From: Ancistrus triradiatus
Lineage: Eukaryota; Chordata; Actinopteri; Siluriformes; Loricariidae
Assembly (NCBI GenBank): GCA_025084515.1
Contig: JAJAGP010002214.1
Span: 62,001 to 126,000 of the forward strand
Length of the DNA stretch: 64,000 nt
Reading direction: 5' to 3'
Below, one piece after another: positions 56,480-64,000 of this stretch (position 1 is its first letter; the number at the start of each line of letters is the position of its first letter). The notes under the pieces are model-generated. The model was not told the DNA's origin. It did no database searches and saw only the letters and a program-made list of their open reading frames with translations. Both the position numbers and the translations under genes were made by a program.

Positions 56480-57788
56480 CCTCTTTTGGCAGATGCGATT
56501 TTGCATTATTACATTTAAACACTGTTTATTTTAGTTTTACATATAGAACAATGATCATTCAGGGCTTAAATTGAAGTAAACACTTGGGCCAACATATCTA
56601 TTCACCTCCAGGCTTCTATTTTCATCATTTAGGTTACATTTGGGAAGCTGAAACACAAGAAAATCAAAAAACGCCTTTGATTTTTTGAGTTTATAATGTG
56701 TGTGTGGATGCTGGTAATTGATAATTTTTCCATGCTGTACATTTTCTGTTTCATCAGGGACTTGTAAAGCTAAATCCAAAATTTGGAACAGATACAACAA
56801 ACCTGTCAAGAGTTATACAGGTTTTTTATCAAGTGTGACCATCCGTCTCAAAATGCTCAAAAAGCTCTAAAAATGCAAATAAAAAGAAGCCTGTCACTAA
56901 AAATCAGGTAGTTGCAAGTTTCTTATGTCTTCTGTAATAGAACAAACAAATATTAGTCACAATTCAGTGTTTTATTTGGTTTGTAACTAAAGAAATCAAG
57001 CTGAACAGGGCCTCTGTGCGCTTCACCAGAGCAGATAACAGAGATTGCAGCCCTCCTCCCCTCCTCCCTCCGCTCTGGTTTGCCTAAGGGTGCTGGGGGC
57101 CGGTCTGCAAATGAGCTGTAGGCTCTCTTAGCTGTCCATTGGAGCACAGCTCTGTCACTCAGCGCTCACACAGACCCAGAGAGATTTGCATATATGTCTA
57201 GCCATAGGCCAGCTGCTGAGGAAGGTGGGTCGTGCGGTAAACAGCTGCGCCAAATACCGCTACAGGCTCTTGAAGAACTAACCAACCGGGAAAAGACTGA
57301 AACGAGGGAACGAGGGAACATAAAGCAGCCTCGTTCAAGGGAAAATGTGTTTTGAGGAATGGAAAACGTCCAGAGGAGAGCATGGTTTGAGCGAATGGAT
57401 TTTACGCACCCACACAACCATGCAAAAAAAAACGCTTTACTGACGTTTTTATCGGCAATGTAACGGTTTTTTTCATGGACTTGTTTAGACGGTAAGTGAA
57501 TTTTCTATGATAAAGTAAAAAGTTATTTTACATCCTAAGTATGTTTTAAAAGGCAAAATAGTTGGTTGTTGTGCGCAAACAAACATGGCGGACAGCTGTG
57601 TTCCGTATGTGATTTCTGGCGAATGGCTGCATGTAGACGGTTGAAAATCGGTATGCAGGTAGTCATAATAGTATTAAACATTTGTATTAGTATATTTATT
57701 ATATGTATTAAGAGTATTTGAAGTTATTAAACAATTTAACGTTTTTGACCGTATACGCCACCAAAGGGGGCGCATCTGCGTTATGAGG
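56480..57788. mobile_element. 1.3-kb insertion with short inverted ends inside pol
   Basis: The segment begins cctcttttggcagatgcg and ends cgcatctgcgttatgagg, whose complement is cctcataacgcagatgcg: 14 of 18 terminal positions match. It separates the integrase core from the GPY/F and chromodomain part, so it is foreign to the Gypsy element. A TTAA sits just left of it (56475-56478), but the right side reads TTGC, so a piggyBac-type origin is possible, not shown. Inside, only short frames are seen and none has a recognisable domain. Confidence 0.65.
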
Positions 57789-58230
57789 TTGCGCCTTCCT
57801 AGTAAATATATTGGCCCGTTTAAGGTCATTAAACAAGTCAATCCAGTGTCATACAGATTGTTGTTGCCCTCATCGTACCGTATTGCCCCTACATTTCATG
57901 TGTCCTTACTAAAGCCTGTCTCCTCCTCTCCTCAGGTCCCGCCGGGAATGACAGAACCTCCTCCGCCTCTAGACGTGGATGGTCTCCCGGCCTATAGTGT
58001 CCACGAACTTCTTGATTCTAGACGCAGGGCGAGAGGGCTTGAATATTTGTTGGATTGGAGGGCTATGGTCCAGAGGAGAGGTCGTGGGTTCCCGCTCGAG
58101 ACATTTTGGATCATTCGCTTATTGACGACTTCCACTTACAGCACCCGACTCGTCCCGCTCCTCGGCCGCGTGGGCGTCCCCGTAAGAGGGGTTTTCAGAT
58201 GGCTGGAGCCACCCGTCAGGGGAGGGGTTC
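57783..58230 (+). pseudogene. Integrase C terminus (GPY/F) and chromodomain
   Basis: After the insertion the frame resumes with RLRLPSKYIGPFKVIKQVNP (GPY/F module), then YRLLLPSSYRIAPTFHVSLL, a proline-rich linker, and the chromodomain start DGLPAYSVHELLDSRRRARG. A frameshift near 58055 moves the rest of the chromodomain (EGYGPEERSWVPARDILD) to the next frame. Chromodomains of such integrases recognise histone marks and steer insertion. The block ends just before the purine tract and 3' LTR. Confidence 0.88.
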
Positions 58231-58604
58231 TGTCACGCCGGCGGCGAATTCCTCGCCGCACCGCCAGAGAGCGCCGTCGCCCGAGTACTAAGCCACCATG
58301 GCTTCCGGGAGACGGCCATGTTTAAAAGGGCGCGCGTTTCAAACGCTCATTGCGAGGTCTCGTTTCTTGTTCGGCGATTCCAAGCGACTTAGTTACGGTT
58401 TGTGCTCTATTTTGTCTGACTAAATTTTTGACCCTGTTTTCTGCTCCTCTGACTACGATTTTGCCTTATCCTTTTGATACTACGTTCGTGTTTTTTTGGA
58501 TTGCCTGGCTTATGACTTTGGACTGTGTTTCGACTTTGATTCTTGCCTAACGTCTTAATAAACCTGCATTTGATTCTATACCCAGGAGTGTCTGAGTCGT
58601 TACA
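58231..58604 (+). repeat. 3' LTR of the chromovirus
   Basis: 374 bp, directly after a purine-rich tract. It has one extra C near 58281 and about 16 substitutions relative to the 5' LTR. Confidence 0.92.
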
Positions 58605-58623
58605 ATATGTGTATATATATATA

Positions 58624-60648
<2,025 letters not shown>

Positions 60649-60654
60649 TTAATC

Positions 60655-61064
60655 TTAGGACTAGGAGTTCCAACTTAAAACACTTTTCTCAGGCATTCCA
60701 ATATCGGTTGATATACCTGATATAGAAATATCTGGGGCTTCAGACTACATTGCTGCATTACTACATTAATCATATACAGTATAAACCTTAAAAGATAAAT
60801 TTTATAATTAAAGAAATGCCAAAGATAATATACCTCATTTCCCTCCTTAGAGACCAGAAAGGTCTCTCAAAATAAAAAAATAACACTTACATTTTATATT
60901 TGTGACAATAATAACAATTCCTCTTGAACATGTTTTAAACTTAATGGTACAACTTTATGGAGTGTGAGATCGAAAACCTGTCAGGCAGCCTTCTTTCCTT
61001 AAATACCCTTCAATCAATTTAGACATGAAAAACTTCCACGGACCCTCTGTCCTAGGTGGCCAAA
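60655..61064. other. Unassigned AT-rich DNA
   Basis: No coding or repeat feature recognised. Confidence 0.5.
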
Positions 61065-61066
61065 TA

Positions 61067-63177
61067 CAGTGGGGTAAAAAAATATTCAGTCAGTCACTGA
61101 TTGTGCAAGTTCTCAGACTTAGAAAGATGAGAGAGGTCTGTAATTTTCATCACAGGTACACTTTCAACTATGAGAGACAAAATGAGAAAAAAAATCCAGA
61201 AAATCACATTGTAGGATTTTTAAAAGAATTTAATTGTAAATCATGGTTTGAAAATAAGTATTTGGTCACCCACAAACAAGCAAGATTTTTGGCTCTCACT
61301 GACCTGTAACTTCTTCTTTAAGAAGCGCTTCTGTCCTGCACTCATTACCTGTATTAATGGCACCTGTTTTTGACCTCGTTATCTGTATAATAGAAACCTG
61401 TCCACAGCCTCAACCAAACTCAACCATGGCCAAGACCAAAGAGCTGTCGAAGGAAACCAGAAAGAAAATTGTAGACCTGTAGCAGGCTGGGAACAGTGAA
61501 TCTACAATAGGCAAGTGGGTTGGTGTGAATAAATGAACTGTAGGAGCAATTGTAGAACATACAAGACCATTGATAATCTCCCTTGATCTGGGGCTCCACG
61601 CAAGATCTCATCCTGTGGGGTCCAAAATGATCGCGAGAACGGTGAGCAAAAATCCCAGAACTACACGGAGGGACCTGATAAATGACCTGCAGAGAGCTGG
61701 GACCAAAGTAAAAAGGCTACCATCAGTAACACACTACGCCGAAAGGGACTCGGATCCTACAGTGCCAGGCGTGTCCCCCCCTGCTTAAGCCAGTACATGT
61801 CCAGGCCCCTCTGAAGTTTGGCAGAGAGCATATGGATGATCCAGAGGAAGATTGGGAGAATATCATGTGGTCAGATGAAACCAAAATAGAACTTTTTTGA
61901 TAAAAAACTCAACTCGCCATGTTTGGAAAGAAGAATTCTGAGTTGCGCCATACCTACTTTGAAGCATGGGGGTGAAAACCTCATGCTTTGGGGGCTGTTT
62001 TGCTGCATAGGGGACAGGATGACTGGATTCCGTGTTAAGGGAAGAATGAACGGTGCCATGTATTGTGAGATTTTAAGCCAAAACCTCCTTCCATCAGTGA
62101 GAACATTGAAGATGGAACGTGGCTGGGTCTTCCAGCATGACAATGATCCAATCACACTGCTCGAGCAACGAAGGAGTGGCTCCATAAAAAGCATTTCAAG
62201 GTCCTGGAGTGGCCTAGCCAGTCTCCAGACCTCAGCCCCATAGAAAATTTGTGGAGGGAGTCAAAAGTCCGTGTTGCCCTAAAACATCAATGCTCTAGAG
62301 ATCTGCATGGAGGAATGGGCCAAAATACCAGCTACAGTGTGTGCACACCTGGTGAAGACTTACAGGAAACATTTGACCTCTGTCATTGCCAACAAAGGTT
62401 ATGTTACAAAGTATTGAGTTGAACCAAATTTATTGACCAAATACTTATTTTCCAGCATAATTTACAATTAAATTATTTTAAAATCCTACAATTTTTAATC
62501 CTACGATTCACCTATGAAGTGTACCTATGATGAAAATTACAGACCTAAGTCTTTCTAAGTCGGAGAACTTGCACAATCAATGACTGACTACCTTATTTTT
62601 CGGACCACAAGGCGCACTTAAAATCCTTTTACTTTCTCAAAAATCGACAGTGTGCCTTAAAATGCGATGCGTCTAATGTATGAATTAATTCTGGTTGTGC
62701 TTTCTGACCTAGAACCGATTGTAGATGGTACACGGCGCTCATAAATCTGTCAAAATGTACGGCCTTGATAAGTTACGAAGCTTACGGCAATCGTAGTGCG
62801 CAGCATCGCGGAGTAATACGATATGTGCTTCAGCATTAGGGTACGTGCATTCATTCATTTATTTTCGAAGTGAATTTCAAACTCAACGCTATAAGTCACA
62901 CAGTACAACATGGACATAGAGCAGCTGCAAGAGAATTCAACATTAACGAATCAATGATACGGAAATGGAGGAAGCAAGAAGACGCCCTGCGCCAGGTAAA
63001 GATCAAACTGAGCTTCCAAGGGAACTTAAGAGTTTTGTTTCAATTCATGCGCCTTATAACACGGTGCGCTTTATGCATGAAAATAGATCCGTTAGCAGCC
63101 GATCGGTGATATTGCGTCTTATAATCCAGTGCGCTTTATGGTCCGAAAAATACGGTAAATAATTTTTTGCCCTACTG
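61067..63177 (+). mobile_element. Tc1-like transposon, family A, carrying a nested element
   Basis: Its boundaries are TA (61065-61066), cagtggggtaaaaaaatatt at the left and ttttttgccctactg at 63177, then TA (63178-63179). Without the nested element (62591-63155) it would be about 1.54 kb. The transposase start MAKTKELSKETRKKIVDL at 61426 is followed by a TAG. Later blocks (SKNPRTTRRDLINDLQRAGT; QHDNDP near 62140) are in different frames. Dead copy. Confidence 0.9.
62591..63155 (+). mobile_element. Pogo/Tigger-like element nested in the Tc1 terminal repeat
   Basis: The inverted ends are ccttatttttcggaccacaa at the left and gtccgaaaaatacgg at the right, with tcaaaaatcgacagtgtgcc inside the left end. 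TA lies on both sides (62589-62590 and 63156-63157). A short + frame (62870 onward) reads HTVQHGHRAAAREFNINESM then IRKWRKQEDALRQVK, the CENP-B-like DNA-binding start of pogo-type transposases. The catalytic part is missing, so it is an internally deleted, non-autonomous copy. Confidence 0.88.
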
Positions 63178-63179
63178 TA

Positions 63180-63629
63180 TAGTACTCAAGACAAATTCAA
63201 AAAGGAGAAATGTTTTACTATTTATGTAGAGATATGACTTAAAGCAAGTATATATGAAAACCTCAGAAAATAAAATCTAAACAACGTCCAACTTCAGGCT
63301 AGTCAACACATCCATTCCATTGGACCTGTCCCTGCCTACCACCAATTTCCCTAACCATCGAGAAAAGTCAAAAACATCATTCTCCAAATAATTAGAACAA
63401 AGTGACATTACAAATTACAGATTACAAATTCACATACTACTCATGCATTAAAACTCGAAATATAAATCAAACTATTACTGTATATTTTACTAAGATTATC
63501 ACTAACCTATAGGCTTCCTCTATCAATAGCACCCATTACAATATAATGAAACAAAATCCAGTACTAAGACATAACAATGTATCACACTGCAACTCCTCAG
63601 CAGCGTTGACTCTCAGTTAATGTCGGTGC
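63180..63629. other. Unassigned AT-rich DNA
   Basis: No feature recognised. Confidence 0.5.
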
Positions 63630-64000
63630 TGTCACGGTATGCTCCAGCTTTTCCCCCGTTATGTCTCTCCCCGCCACTAGGGGCGAACTAGATGCCTCCC
63701 CTCGTGATGCTCCACCGGACTGGAGAGCACACAAGGGAGTGATGAGAATGCAAACAGGTTTCAGCTGGCTTGGACATTATTTAAGTGGAGCTCTAACCTT
63801 GTAATGTTGTGGGTTATTCTTTGTTCATGCTGTATGCTTTTGTGCTCAGTGTTCCTGTTTGCCGCATAGCCGTTGTCCTGAACCTTGCTCAGTTATTGAG
63901 CCGAGAGCATTTCATCGTGGTAATTCTGAACTCGCTAGCTCAGTGGTTGAGCCGATGGCGTCTCATCGTGGTGTGTCTGTTGATGTCCGCACCAGTGCCC
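63630..64000 (+). mobile_element. Possible LTR start, cut by window edge
   Basis: The composition changes at tgtcacggtatgctccagct. The block resembles the start of the Gypsy-type LTRs in this window (tgtcacgcc...) and has a tatttaagtggagctc TATA-like box near 63778. It contains two similar words (gttattgagccgagagcatt / gtggttgagccgatggcgtc). The other end is outside the window, so this is tentative. Confidence 0.4.

Larger units (their letters stand above)
52331..58604 (+). mobile_element. Nearly complete Ty3/Gypsy chromovirus (Sushi type)
   Basis: Two LTRs of 373 and 374 bp (52331-52703 and 58231-58604) start tgtcacgccgg and end gagtcgttaca. The 5-bp target duplication ATATG lies at 52326-52330 and 58605-58609. 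A purine-rich tract (aggggaggggttc) precedes the 3' LTR. The internal order is gag, zinc finger, protease, RT, RNase H, integrase and chromodomain. A 1.3-kb segment interrupts pol near 56480. By eye the LTRs differ at about 17 positions, so the insertion is not very recent. Confidence 0.93.

Overview
The window looks like nuclear DNA of a ray-finned fish. It has one spliced host gene on the + strand, AT-rich introns, dense Tc1-like transposons, several fish-type LINEs, a Penelope-like element and Ty3/Gypsy elements of the Sushi (chromovirus) type. A species cannot be named from sequence alone; an otophysan fish is only a guess from the repeat flavour. A 100-N assembly gap lies at 35369-35468.

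Host gene: six exons (1461-2508, 14663-14890, 29951-30127, 30379-30519, 43252-43317, 43444-43518) have matching splice phases and together encode the C-terminal coiled-coil part of an ankyrin-repeat/coiled-coil protein, best matched to ANKRD24 (relatives RAI14 and UACA). The ankyrin-repeat exons would lie upstream of the window. Introns of about 12.2, 15.1 and 12.7 kb alternate with introns of about 250 and 126 bp; the large ones are filled with mobile elements. The stop codon is at 43516-43518 and a possible polyadenylation signal is at 44481.

Layout: 1-1460, Tc1 remnant and simple repeats. 2.5-14.6 kb (intron): a Penelope-like element with a GIY-YIG reading frame, three Tc1 elements, an L2-type LINE, and an LTR element plus minisatellite inside another LINE. 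14.9-29.9 kb (intron): a Tc1 element with an almost intact transposase sitting in the LTR of a Gypsy fragment, a LINE holding two nested insertions, and an LTR element with gag and a tandem array. 30.5-43.2 kb (intron): a solo LTR, two more array-bearing LTR elements, the gap, LINE pieces and Tc1 pieces. 43.5-64 kb (downstream): Tc1 copies, a 2.9-kb degenerate coding array, an L2 fragment, a 6.3-kb nearly complete chromovirus with a 5-bp target duplication, and a Tc1 element that contains a pogo-like element.

How it fits together: apart from the host gene, essentially every protein-like stretch is mobile-element derived. Nested insertions with readable target duplications give a relative order of events. 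The least familiar material is a set of LTR-bounded elements in which a gag remnant is followed by tandem arrays, several with periods that are multiples of three, at about 12, 27, 33-35, 35.5-36, 40 and 48-50 kb.
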